Shown here in pieces: positions 13,821 through 21,220 of a DNA stretch of 22,328 nt. The notes beneath the pieces are model-generated. The model searched no databases. It was not told the origin of the DNA and worked only from the letters and a program-made list of their open reading frames with translations. The position numbers and the translations under genes were made by a program. Position 1 is the stretch's first letter, and every line of letters starts with the position of its first letter. Source of the DNA: Spirochaetaceae bacterium. GTDB lineage: Bacteria > Spirochaetota > Spirochaetia > SZUA-6 > Bin103. The stretch is from positions 1 through 22,328 of the forward strand of contig JAPPNY010000235.1 in assembly GCA_028818385.1 (NCBI GenBank), given 5' to 3'.

Positions 13821-14688
13821 GGTAGCTCCTGCCCAGGCGGAACAGCCACTGCACCAGCAGGACCGCCACCATGCCCATGACCAGCAGCACCACCGCCAGC
13901 GCGTTGGCGTAGCCGTACTCCTGGCTGTTGAGCAGCCGGTTCACCATGATCACGGAGATGTTCTGCGTGCGGTTGCCGGGACCGCCGCCGGTGGTGAGGA
14001 AGATGATCTCGAACGCCTTCAGCACCGCCGTGACGGCGATCACGATGCCGGTGCCGATGATCGGCCGGATCAGCGGCAGGTGGATGTAGATGTCGACCTG
14101 CAGCGGGCTGGCGCCGTCGATGCGCGCCGAGTCGCCCAGCGAGTCCGGGATCGCCATCAGCTCCGACATCGTGATCAGGGTGATCACGGCGGCGAAGAAC
14201 AGCCAGATCATGGTCACCGCCGTGAACGCGCTGCCGGGCTCGTACAGCCAGTTGCGGTTGAAGTCCCGGAATCCGAGAAGCTGGATGAGCCCGTTGAGGA
14301 TACCGGCGTCGGGCAGGTAGATGAAGATGAACAGCATGGACAGCGCGGTCCATCCCAGGACGTTCGGGATCATGAAGACGGCGCGCGTGAAGCGCCAGCC
14401 GCGCGGCCGCTTGAACAGCACCAGCGCCACCAGCACGCCGAACGGCACGTGGATGAGCGCGGCGGCCAGCACCCACTTGATGCTGTTGACGAACGCCGCC
14501 TGGAACTTGGCGCTGGCTGCCAGGCGCAGGTAGTTGTCGAGTCCGATGAACCGCGGCGCCTGCACCCCGTTCCACTTGGTGAAGCTGGTCGTCACCGCGG
14601 TCACCAGCGGGCCCAGGTAGACCAGCAGGAACATCGCCAGCGCCGGCAGCAGGAAGAGGACGATCCAAAGGCGTCCGGGCTTGATCAT
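13813..14688 (-). CDS. Sugar ABC transporter permease, MalF/UgpA type
   Basis: This is a 291-residue CUT1-family permease with six predicted helices. The family features are FIGLDNYLRLA after the first helix, FMIPNVLGWTALSMLFIFIY, the EAA loop GDSARIDGASPLQVDIYIHLPLIRP, and the FEIIFLTTGGGPGNRTQ segment shared by MalF/UgpA proteins. It lacks the large periplasmic P2 domain of enterobacterial MalF. It lies 81 bp downstream of the solute-binding-protein gene with a strong hairpin in the gap, and its stop overlaps the start of the MalG-like gene. Confidence 0.95.
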   Translation of the reverse strand: MIKPGRLWIVLFLLPALAMFLLVYLGPLVTAVTTSFTKWNGVQAPRFIGLDNYLRLAASAKFQAAFVNSIKWVLAAALIHVPFGVLVALVLFKRPRGWRFTRAVFMIPNVLGWTALSMLFIFIYLPDAGILNGLIQLLGFRDFNRNWLYEPGSAFTAVTMIWLFFAAVITLITMSELMAIPDSLGDSARIDGASPLQVDIYIHLPLIRPIIGTGIVIAVTAVLKAFEIIFLTTGGGPGNRTQNISVIMVNRLLNSQEYGYANALAVVLLVMGMVAVLLVQWLFRLGRSYRE

Positions 14689-14715
14689 CGGTTGCTCATC
14701 GGCGGGTGGGCAGGC

Positions 14716-14747
14716 GCGCCCGGTACCCCTCGGGAGGTACCGGGCGC
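14716..14747 (-). promoter_or_regulatory. Strong intergenic hairpin between binding-protein and permease genes
   Basis: A 12-bp perfect stem (GCGCCCGGTACC with its complement) closes an 8-nt loop, starting 22 nt after the solute-binding-protein stop. No T-tract follows on the minus strand, so it is not a standard intrinsic terminator. In binding-protein operons such as malEFG, intergenic hairpins protect the upstream message from 3' decay and raise binding-protein expression over permease. The same role is inferred here. Confidence 0.6.
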
Positions 14748-14769
14748 CGTCACGCCGCGCGGTGGGAGT

Positions 14770-16110
14770 CTACAGCGATTCCAGGTACTCCTTGGCCGAT
14801 GCGGCGAGCATGGCCGCGTACTCCTCCGCCGAGATCTCGCCGTACAGCAGGGCCGGGAGCTGATTGACGATCGTCTCGTTCTGGTTGATCGGATCCCACT
14901 GCGCCTGGAACCAGGGAATGGTCAGCTCGACCCCTTCGACCGCGTTGAAATACTCGAGATTCACCGGCCCGAGCCCGGCCTTCTCGTCTTCGTTCAGCGA
15001 CACCAGGTGGGTCATGTGGCCGAGCGCGATCGCCTGCTGGGCGATGTTGTCGCGGGTGGCCAGGAACTTGATCCACTCCACCGCGCCCTCGCGCACCGGC
15101 AGGTCGTGGTCCATCGACACGCCGCGGCCGTACTCGCGGCCCAGGTTGGAGATCATCATGTCGTTGGGGAAGCGGGCGTAGCCCACCTTGTCCTCGAAGC
15201 CCTCCGGCGAGTACTGCGTGTCGCCGAAGCTGGCGATCATCCACGGGCCGTTGGCGATCATCGCCGTGTCGGAGGCGGAGAAGTGGTTGGCCGCCAGCGC
15301 GTAGGTGCCGCCGATCGCGTCGGCGGTGGTGTACTCGTACAGGCGTTCGACCATGCGCACCGCGTCGATGTAGATCTCCGAGGTGAACTCGTCGGTCGGG
15401 TAGCGGATGTCCATGAAGTCGCGCCCTTCCTGGGTGCGGCCCAGGTAGGTGGTGAGCAGCAGGTTGGTGATCCAGCCGGTCTCCGTGGTGTGCATCGACA
15501 GGGGCGTGAAGCCGGCCGCCTGGAGCGTTTCGCACGCCGCGAAGAAGTCGTCCCAGGTCGTGGGGAAGGCGTCGATGCCGGCCTCGGCGAACATCTCCTT
15601 GTTGTAGTAGATGCCGATGTAGGGTGCGCCGGTGGAGGGGGAGGTGAACATCCGACCCTCGGCGTCGGTGTTGAACTCGACGCTCTCCGGGAACGCCACC
15701 TTCTGCCACTCCGCGTCGGCGTCGAAGTAGGGCCGCTGGTCCATCAGCCGGCCGTCGCGCATCAGCGCCTCGGCGAAGGCCGCCTCCGGTCCGAGTTGGG
15801 TGACCACCGCCGGCAGGTTGCGCGCAGAGTTGAGCGCCTTCAGCTTCTGCCGGATCTCGACCGCCATGCCGGGCACCCACTCGATGTCCAGCTCGTAACG
15901 GCCGTCGTACTTCTCGTTGAACGCGTCGATGAAGCCGCGGTACATCACGGTGTTGGCGTCGTTGCCGCCTTCCCGGAACAGCATCGGGATCTTGATCTCT
16001 TCGGCCGCCGCCGTCTCTCCCTCGGCGCTGGCGAAGGCGGTTGGCGCCGCCAGCAGGGCCGCCAGCGCGGCGATCAGCGTGACCGCGGCGCGGTTCTTCG
16101 TACGATTCAT
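14770..16110 (-). CDS. Extracellular sugar-binding protein (family 1 solute-binding protein)
   Basis: This 446-residue periplasmic receptor delivers sugar to the adjacent MalFG-type permeases. The signal peptide is clear: NRTKNR, a hydrophobic core AAVTLIAALAALLAAPTA, and likely cleavage at AFA or ASA near residue 28. No lipobox cysteine is present, so it is soluble in the periplasm rather than a lipoprotein. Mature-protein features of SBP family 1 include IGIYYNKEMFAEAGIDAFPTTWDDFFAACETL (about 169-200), MIANGPWMIASF and a C-terminal region with INQNETIVNQLPALLYGEISAEEY. GGAGGT about 10 nt before ATG 16110 is a strong ribosome binding site. It is the first gene of the operon and divergent from the PhyH gene. 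The ligand is not predictable. Confidence 0.95.
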   Translation of the reverse strand: MNRTKNRAAVTLIAALAALLAAPTAFASAEGETAAAEEIKIPMLFREGGNDANTVMYRGFIDAFNEKYDGRYELDIEWVPGMAVEIRQKLKALNSARNLPAVVTQLGPEAAFAEALMRDGRLMDQRPYFDADAEWQKVAFPESVEFNTDAEGRMFTSPSTGAPYIGIYYNKEMFAEAGIDAFPTTWDDFFAACETLQAAGFTPLSMHTTETGWITNLLLTTYLGRTQEGRDFMDIRYPTDEFTSEIYIDAVRMVERLYEYTTADAIGGTYALAANHFSASDTAMIANGPWMIASFGDTQYSPEGFEDKVGYARFPNDMMISNLGREYGRGVSMDHDLPVREGAVEWIKFLATRDNIAQQAIALGHMTHLVSLNEDEKAGLGPVNLEYFNAVEGVELTIPWFQAQWDPINQNETIVNQLPALLYGEISAEEYAAMLAASAKEYLESL

Positions 16111-16151
16111 GGCTAAAGTGACCTCCGTAGCGAGTCGTGGATTCCGCGGCG

Positions 16152-16180
16152 ACGATGCCCGCGGGAGTAGGCGAGGTCAA
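16152..16180 (-). promoter_or_regulatory. Candidate promoter of the sugar ABC operon with overlapping repeat
   Basis: On the minus strand TTGACC (16175-16180) is 17 nt from CATCGT (16152-16157). The -35 is strong and the -10 weak. One copy of TGCCCGCGGG (16156-16165) occupies the -10/spacer region, a typical repressor-operator position. Confidence 0.35.
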
Positions 16181-16200
16181 GCTTGCGGCTTGCCCGCGGG
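16156..16200. repeat. Two direct copies of TGCCCGCGGG in a divergent promoter region
   Basis: Copies lie at 16156-16165 and 16191-16200, 35 bp start to start. Each contains the 8-bp palindrome CCCGCGGG. One copy lies in the ABC-operon promoter and the other touches the PhyH promoter -35. They are candidate binding sites for one regulator acting on both directions. Confidence 0.4.
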
Positions 16201-16229
16201 CTGACAGCGTGCCGCGGCTCGGATAGGGT
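16201..16229 (+). promoter_or_regulatory. Candidate promoter of the PhyH gene
   Basis: CTGACA (16201-16206) and TAGGGT (16224-16229) are separated by 17 nt. The -35 matches five of six positions. The GGGAAGGAA ribosome binding site follows directly at 16232-16240. Confidence 0.45.
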
Positions 16230-16244
16230 CTGGGAAGGAACGTG

Positions 16245-17021
16245 ATGACCGACGGCTTCCGAAGACTGACCGCTGAGCAGGTGAGCGCCTTTCACACCCA
16301 TGGCTACGTCAAGCTGGGACCGCTGCTGGATGACGCCACGGTCGAGTTGCTGCGCCGCGAGTACGACCGCGAGTTCGCGCTGGCCCGCTCCGGCGCCAGT
16401 GCATTCCGCAACCTGGCCATCGACGACACCGACGACGTGGAGGCCAAGAACGAAGCGGAGGAGCAGATGCTGCAGATCATGCAGATGTGCGAGCGCAACC
16501 TGCACTTCCGCCGCATGCTCTACCACGAGCCGATCCTGGACTGCGTCGAGGACCTGATCGGCCCCAACATCCAGCTCTTCCACGACCAGGCGCTGTACAA
16601 GCCGGCGCACCACGGCGGCCCGGTGTTCTGGCACCAGGACAACGCCTACTGGCAGTGCGTGCCGGCCAACCTGGTGAGCTGCTGGATGACGCTCGACGAC
16701 GTCACCGTCGACAACGGCGCGATGCAGGTGATCCCCGGCTCCCACGTGCAGGCGCTGGAGCACGACCGCTCGGCGTCCAGCAACGCGCTGCTGGACAGCG
16801 CCGACCAGGTGGACGCCTCACAGGCGGTGGCGATCGAGCTGCCCGCCGGCGGCGCCATGCTGCACCACTGCCAGACGTTCCACTACACCGCACCCAACAA
16901 CACCCCGCGCGAACGGCGCGCCTTCATCATCCACTTCATGACTCCCGGCACCGCGTCGCGCCGCACCGGCGAGCATCTCACGGTCTCGTTCGCGCGCCCG
17001 ATGCTGCGCATGAGGGTGTGA
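16245..17021 (+). CDS. Phytanoyl-CoA dioxygenase (PhyH) family protein
   Basis: This 258-residue Fe(II)/2-oxoglutarate-dependent oxygenase has the double-stranded beta-helix fold. The facial triad is visible: H130 and D132 in FWHQDNAYW, and H213 in TFHYTAPNNT. The 2-oxoglutarate-binding Arg is probably R224 or R225 in RERRAF. The segment DNGAMQVIPGSH (about 156-167) is a PhyH-family hallmark. Bacterial PhyH enzymes hydroxylate diverse small molecules; the name does not imply phytanoyl-CoA. ATG 16245 is preferred over GTG 16242 because the GGAAGGA site is better spaced. It is divergent from the sugar ABC operon and shares its control region, which suggests that it acts on the imported compound or a derivative. 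It ends 7 bp from the convergent epimerase-like gene. Confidence 0.94.
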   Translation: MTDGFRRLTAEQVSAFHTHGYVKLGPLLDDATVELLRREYDREFALARSGASAFRNLAIDDTDDVEAKNEAEEQMLQIMQMCERNLHFRRMLYHEPILDCVEDLIGPNIQLFHDQALYKPAHHGGPVFWHQDNAYWQCVPANLVSCWMTLDDVTVDNGAMQVIPGSHVQALEHDRSASSNALLDSADQVDASQAVAIELPAGGAMLHHCQTFHYTAPNNTPRERRAFIIHFMTPGTASRRTGEHLTVSFARPMLRMRV

Positions 17022-17028
17022 GACGGGC

Positions 17029-18111
17029 TCAGTAGCGGTGATCGACGCTGCCGAACAGCGTCGGCTTCTCCCAGCTCGCGCCGTCGCGCTCCACCCAGCC
17101 GGCGACCGCGGAGATCAGCTCGCCGACGCCGTCCCGCGGCTCGCCGAACGTCGCTCGGCACAGGCTGTCGTCGGTCAGCGGCAGCGTGTCGCCTTCGGCG
17201 CCGGCCAGCTTCGGGTCGCGACCCAACTCGGCTCCCAGGGCGGACACGATCCCGGCTACCCGGTGGCCGGGCCCTGACACGTTGACCGTCCACGGCGGGT
17301 TGGCGCAGTGCTGCAGGCAGCGCAGCGCCACGTCGATGGCGTCGCGCTGCGAGATGAGGTTGACCGCCGGCACCGCCTGTGAGATCGGCTCGCCCCGGTG
17401 GACCATGTCGGCCAGGTCGCGCAGCACGCCGTAGCAGAGGTGCTGCGCGTAGGCCAGACGATAGTTGCACACGCGCTGCCCGGCGTGCCGGCTGGCGGTG
17501 GTGGCGAAGGAGGCTTCGCGCGCGGCGATCGACCAGCCGTAGACGCCCTCCGGCTGCAGCGCGTCGGATTCTCGGCTGCCGCCCGCCACGGGCGGTCCGA
17601 CGACGGCCGTTCGTTCCTCGCCGGCCGGCGCGGGCGCCACGTAGTCGACGCCGGCATACGGGTTGGTCGACGAGAACACGACGATGTTCGCGTCGCCGAA
17701 CCGTTCGCCCACGAGGTAGGGGACGATCGAGTTGACGTGGAACGCGCGCCGCCAGTCGGTGCCGCTGCCGAACTTGAAGCCGAGCATGTAGACGACCTGG
17801 CGGGAGTCAGGCAGCGCGCCGATGAAGCCGGGGTCGGTCAGGTCGCCGCGGATGCAACGGATGCCGTCCGCCTCCAGCGCCGCGCGGGTGGCGTCGTCGC
17901 TGAAGGTCGACGCGACGACCACATCGCGCTCGACGCCCGCCGCCCGGTCGGCCCGCCGCAGCGTCGCGGCCAGCTCCGGTCCCATCTTGCCGCTGCCGCC
18001 CAGGACCAGCACCGGGCCGTCGATCCGCGCCGCCGCTTCGGTCAACGCCGGCGACGGCTCGGTCATGAACCGTTGCAGCGAGCGGTCGTCGTGGACTTCG
18101 GCGAGTGTCAT
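17029..18111 (-). CDS. NAD-dependent epimerase/dehydratase-fold protein lacking the catalytic Lys
   Basis: This is an extended-SDR-like protein of 360 residues with the N-terminal nucleotide-binding motif VLVLGGSGKMG (about 34-44) and a Rossmann core (RGDLTDPG, VVYMLGFKFG). The active-site region has SSTNPY and VYGWSIAAREAS. The usual YxxxK reads Y-G-W-S-I, so the lysine is replaced by isoleucine (codon ATC). Classical epimerase chemistry is therefore doubtful; some atypical SDRs lack this Lys and serve other roles. ATG 18111 is well supported by GAGGAGGTGCCCC directly upstream; the longer reading from 18168 adds no family sequence. It lies 97 bp after dppF on the same strand and may be the last gene of the transporter operon. 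Confidence 0.85.
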   Translation of the reverse strand: MTLAEVHDDRSLQRFMTEPSPALTEAAARIDGPVLVLGGSGKMGPELAATLRRADRAAGVERDVVVASTFSDDATRAALEADGIRCIRGDLTDPGFIGALPDSRQVVYMLGFKFGSGTDWRRAFHVNSIVPYLVGERFGDANIVVFSSTNPYAGVDYVAPAPAGEERTAVVGPPVAGGSRESDALQPEGVYGWSIAAREASFATTASRHAGQRVCNYRLAYAQHLCYGVLRDLADMVHRGEPISQAVPAVNLISQRDAIDVALRCLQHCANPPWTVNVSGPGHRVAGIVSALGAELGRDPKLAGAEGDTLPLTDDSLCRATFGEPRDGVGELISAVAGWVERDGASWEKPTLFGSVDHRY

Positions 18112-18208
18112 GGGGCACCTCCTCGATGCGGCAGGCCGATACTCGTACGCATCCGGCCGCCGCGTCATCGCCGGCGCGCGGTGACGGGTGGCGGTTCAGC
18201 GCGGCCGT

Positions 18209-19015
18209 TCACCCGGAGCCGGCCAGCTTGGGCACGGCCGCGTAGAGCTGCCGGGTGTACTGATGCTTCGGGCCGGCCGCCAGCTCCTGCGCCGTCGCTT
18301 CCTCCACCAGGCGGCCGCCCTGCATCACGCCGACGCGGTCGCAGAAGTAGGTGACGACCGCCAGGTCGTGGGAGATGAACAGCAGGGTCAGACCCAGCTC
18401 GCGGCGCAGCGTCTGCAGCAGGTCGAGGATCTGGCTGCGCACCGACACGTCCAGGGCGGAGACGATCTCGTCGCAGATGAGCGTCTCCGGCCGGACGATC
18501 AGCGCGCGGGCGATGGCCACGCGCTGACGCTGGCCGCCGGAGAAATCCGGCGGGCGGCGGCTCAGGTGGCGTGCGGCCAGCCCTACGGACTCAAGGGCTG
18601 CCAGGGCGCGCTCGCGTCCGTCGTCGACGCCGCGCCAGTCGGCGGTGTAGCGCAGCCCGGCGAGCAGGATCGACTCCACCCGCATGCGGGGGTTGAGGGA
18701 GCGGGCGGGGTCCTGGAACACGTACGCCAGCCGGGTGCGCAGCTCGCGCCGGGCACGGGCCGTCGACCTGCTGACCTGGTGCACGACCCCGGCGCGGTCG
18801 CGGTAGGAGATGGCGCCGCGGTCGGGCCGGTACATGCCCACGGCAAGGCGGGCGGTGGTGGTCTTGCCGCTGCCCGATTCGCCGACCAGGCCGTAGGTTT
18901 CGCCCGCGTCGATATGGAAGCTCACGTCGCGCACGGCTTGCACGTGCCGCCTGGCGGCGGCGAAGTAGCCGGCCTTCAGGGCGAACCGCTTGCTGACGGC
19001 CTCCAGCCTCAGCAT
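18209..19015 (-). CDS. Dpp/Opp-type ABC transporter ATP-binding protein (DppF/OppF-like)
   Basis: This 268-residue cytoplasmic ATPase powers the peptide or oligosaccharide importer encoded upstream. Walker A is GESGSGKT (45-52), the Q-loop is at Q101 in VFQDPARSLNPR, the signature is FSGGQRQR (158-165), Walker B is LICDE (179-183) followed by the D-loop SALD, and the H-loop is H216 in FISHDLAV. The usual DEP after Walker B reads DEI here. The C-terminal extension is short and ends soon after HQYTRQLYAAVP. ATG 19015 overlaps the dppD stop by 7 bp (ATGCTGA) and has GGAAGAGG upstream. Confidence 0.94.
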   Translation of the reverse strand: MLRLEAVSKRFALKAGYFAAARRHVQAVRDVSFHIDAGETYGLVGESGSGKTTTARLAVGMYRPDRGAISYRDRAGVVHQVSRSTARARRELRTRLAYVFQDPARSLNPRMRVESILLAGLRYTADWRGVDDGRERALAALESVGLAARHLSRRPPDFSGGQRQRVAIARALIVRPETLICDEIVSALDVSVRSQILDLLQTLRRELGLTLLFISHDLAVVTYFCDRVGVMQGGRLVEEATAQELAAGPKHQYTRQLYAAVPKLAGSG

Positions 19016-20085
19016 CGGGCCTCTTCCACAGGCCCGGCGGCCACGGCGCCCGGCTTGACTCCCGGCAGCAGGCAGCGATGCCGAAGGGTGTGGTCTGCTG
19101 CCACGTCAGGCGCATCCGCCCGTTCGTCGACCAGCGGCGGTATGGCGCGGGCGCAGCGTGCTTCGGCCAGGTCGCAGCGCGGCGCGAACGGACAGCCCGG
19201 CTCCGGGTTCAGCGGATCGGGCACGGTGCCGGGGATGGTGCGCAGCGGCCGGTCGGTGTAGTGCACGCCTAGCTCCAGGTGGGCCTCCAGCAGCGCGCGC
19301 GTGTAGGGATGGCGCGGCTCGCTCATCACCAGCGCCGCCGGACCCTGCTCCATCACCAGGCCCCCGTACATCACCAGGATGCGGTCGGCCACCTGGCTGA
19401 CCAGCGCCAGGTCGTGGCTGATGAACAGGATGGCCAGCCCGCGCGCGGCGCGCAGCCGCAGCAGGAGCTCCACCACCTGCGCCTGCACGGTCACGTCCAG
19501 GGCGGTGGTCGGCTCGTCGGCGATCAGCAGCTCGGGGCCGGCCGCCAGCGCGTGGGCGATCATCACCCGCTGCAGCATCCCGCCGGAGAACTGATGCGGG
19601 AAGCTGCCGAGCCGGCGCGCCGCCTCCGCGATTCCCACCTCTTCCAGGAGCCGGACCGAGTGGTCGCGCGCCACCTCGTCCTGCAGGTCCGGGGCGTGGG
19701 CGCGCAGGGTCTCGGCCAGCGAGCGCTCGATGGAGTAGATCGGATCGAAGGACCGCGCCGGCTCCTGGAAGACCATCCCCACGTGTCCGCCGCGCAGGCG
19801 CCGCAGGTCCGCGGGACGCATGGCGGCCACGTCCTCGCCGCGGAAGCGCAGCCGGCCGGCCGTGGCGCGGGCGTGCGGCGGCAGCAGGCGCACCAGGGCC
19901 AGGGCGGTGACGCTCTTGCCCGAACCGCTCTCACCGACGACCCCCAGGACCGCGCCGGCATGGATCTCCAGGTCGACGCCGCGCACCGCCTCCAGCGGAC
20001 CGTGGTCGGTGGCGAAGGTGACGGTCAGCCCCGCCACCTCGCAGAGCGGCCGCTCGTACGACGGAGGTCCGGCGCGGTCAGCCAC
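19009..20085 (-). CDS. Dpp/Opp-type ABC transporter ATP-binding protein (DppD/OppD-like)
   Basis: This is the 358-residue partner ATPase. Walker A is GESGSGKS, the Q-loop is VFQEPARSFDPIYSI, the signature is FSGGMLQR, Walker B is LLIADEPTTALD and the H-loop is FISHDLAL. After HPYTRALLEA comes the oligopeptide/dipeptide-specific C-terminal domain, with the cysteine cluster GCPFAPRCDLAEARC and a later HRC, as in iron-sulfur-cluster-bearing OppD/DppD proteins. The start is GTG 20085 with GGGAG upstream, overlapping the dppC stop by 8 bp. It forms a heterodimer with the DppF-like subunit. Confidence 0.95.
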   Translation of the reverse strand: MADRAGPPSYERPLCEVAGLTVTFATDHGPLEAVRGVDLEIHAGAVLGVVGESGSGKSVTALALVRLLPPHARATAGRLRFRGEDVAAMRPADLRRLRGGHVGMVFQEPARSFDPIYSIERSLAETLRAHAPDLQDEVARDHSVRLLEEVGIAEAARRLGSFPHQFSGGMLQRVMIAHALAAGPELLIADEPTTALDVTVQAQVVELLLRLRAARGLAILFISHDLALVSQVADRILVMYGGLVMEQGPAALVMSEPRHPYTRALLEAHLELGVHYTDRPLRTIPGTVPDPLNPEPGCPFAPRCDLAEARCARAIPPLVDERADAPDVAADHTLRHRCLLPGVKPGAVAAGPVEEARC

Positions 20086-21220
20086 GGGCCGGCTCCCGGT
20101 GATAGGGGTCCAGGACGTCGCGCAGCAGGTCGCCCAGGAAGCTGAACGCCAGCATGGTGATCAGGAGCGCCAGGCCCGGGTAGAGGAACCACGGGAAGCT
20201 GCGCAGGTTGCTCAGCGAGGCGACGTTGCGGTCCAGCATCGAGCCCCAGCTCACGGCGGGGTCGGTGATCCCCAGCCCCAGGTAGGAGAGCGTCGTCTCT
20301 CCCAGGATGAAGGCCGGGATGCCCAGGGCGACGCTGACGATCAGGATCGACGACATCTGCGGGATGATCTGCCTGACGATGATCACCAGCGGCGGGATGC
20401 CCTGCAGCCGCGCCGCGGCCACGAAGTCCTCGGTCTTGATGCTGTGCACCATGCCGCGGATCAGGCGCGCGGTGCCGGGCCAGCCGACGAACGCCAGGAT
20501 CGCGGTGATGACCACGAACGACTGTCCGGAATCCAGCTCGTAGGACAGGACGGAGCGCAGGAACAGGATCATGTAGAGGCCGGGGATAAGAATGAAGAAC
20601 TCGGAGAGGCGCATGATGGTCCAGTCGGTGGCGCCGCCGTAGAAGCCGGCCAGCCCCCCCAGGACGATCGCCAGCGTCAGCGAGATGGAGATGCCGAGGA
20701 AGCCGATGGTCAGGGAGATGCGGGAGCCGTAGAGAATTCGCGACAGGATGTCGCGGCCCAGGTGGTCGGAGCCCAGCAGGAACACCGGGTAGGCCTGCCG
20801 GCCCTGCCGCCACAGCTCGCCGCCGTCCTGTTCGTCGACGTACGGCGCGACGGTTCCGAACAGGTGGATCCGCATCGGCACCAGTCCCCACAGCCGGTAC
20901 TCCGGCCCCCGCACCAGCAGCCGGACGCGGTAGTGCTCGCCGCGGATGCGCGCATAGCGGCGGGACACGTCGTCCACCAGCGCGCGGCGCTGCACCTGCG
21001 GGCCGAAGCCCACCTCCGGCGAGTACCAGTCGATCGAAGGCCGGTGGTGGGTATGGAACCGGAAGGTGGTGGTGGGTTCGTAGGGCGCCAGGAACTCCGC
21101 GAACAGCATCGATCCGTACAGCAGGATCAGCACGACCACCGCGGCGGCGGCCACCGGGCGCGCGAGCAGCCGTTGCAGGAAGACGCTGCGCCGCCGCTGC
21201 GCCGGCACGGCCTCAGTCAT
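20078..21220 (-). CDS. Dpp/Opp-type ABC transporter permease (DppC/OppC-like)
   Basis: This 380-residue inner-membrane subunit has a first helix at about 23-45, then an external insertion of about 120 residues before HLGRDILSRILYGSRISLTIGFLGISISL, the start of the conserved permease core. The cytoplasmic EAA-like loop is EDFVAAARLQGIPPLVIIVRQIIPQ. The C-terminus (AFSFLGDLLRDVLDP) is typical of DppC/OppC. It is longer than E. coli DppC (300 residues) because of the insertion, a form found in several bacterial oligosaccharide/peptide transporters. Its ATG overlaps the dppB stop by 8 bp (ATGACTGA). Confidence 0.95.
   Translation of the reverse strand: MTEAVPAQRRRSVFLQRLLARPVAAAAVVVLILLYGSMLFAEFLAPYEPTTTFRFHTHHRPSIDWYSPEVGFGPQVQRRALVDDVSRRYARIRGEHYRVRLLVRGPEYRLWGLVPMRIHLFGTVAPYVDEQDGGELWRQGRQAYPVFLLGSDHLGRDILSRILYGSRISLTIGFLGISISLTLAIVLGGLAGFYGGATDWTIMRLSEFFILIPGLYMILFLRSVLSYELDSGQSFVVITAILAFVGWPGTARLIRGMVHSIKTEDFVAAARLQGIPPLVIIVRQIIPQMSSILIVSVALGIPAFILGETTLSYLGLGITDPAVSWGSMLDRNVASLSNLRSFPWFLYPGLALLITMLAFSFLGDLLRDVLDPYHREPARG

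Noticed and set aside
14716..14747. Intrinsic terminator after the solute-binding-protein gene
   Set aside because: The stem is strong but no T-run follows on the minus strand, and the next genes belong to the same operon.
13783..16116. Plus-strand open frame of 777 aa opposite the sugar ABC operon
   Set aside because: It spans three well-supported genes on the other strand and contains only low-complexity His/Glu/Arg-rich sequence.
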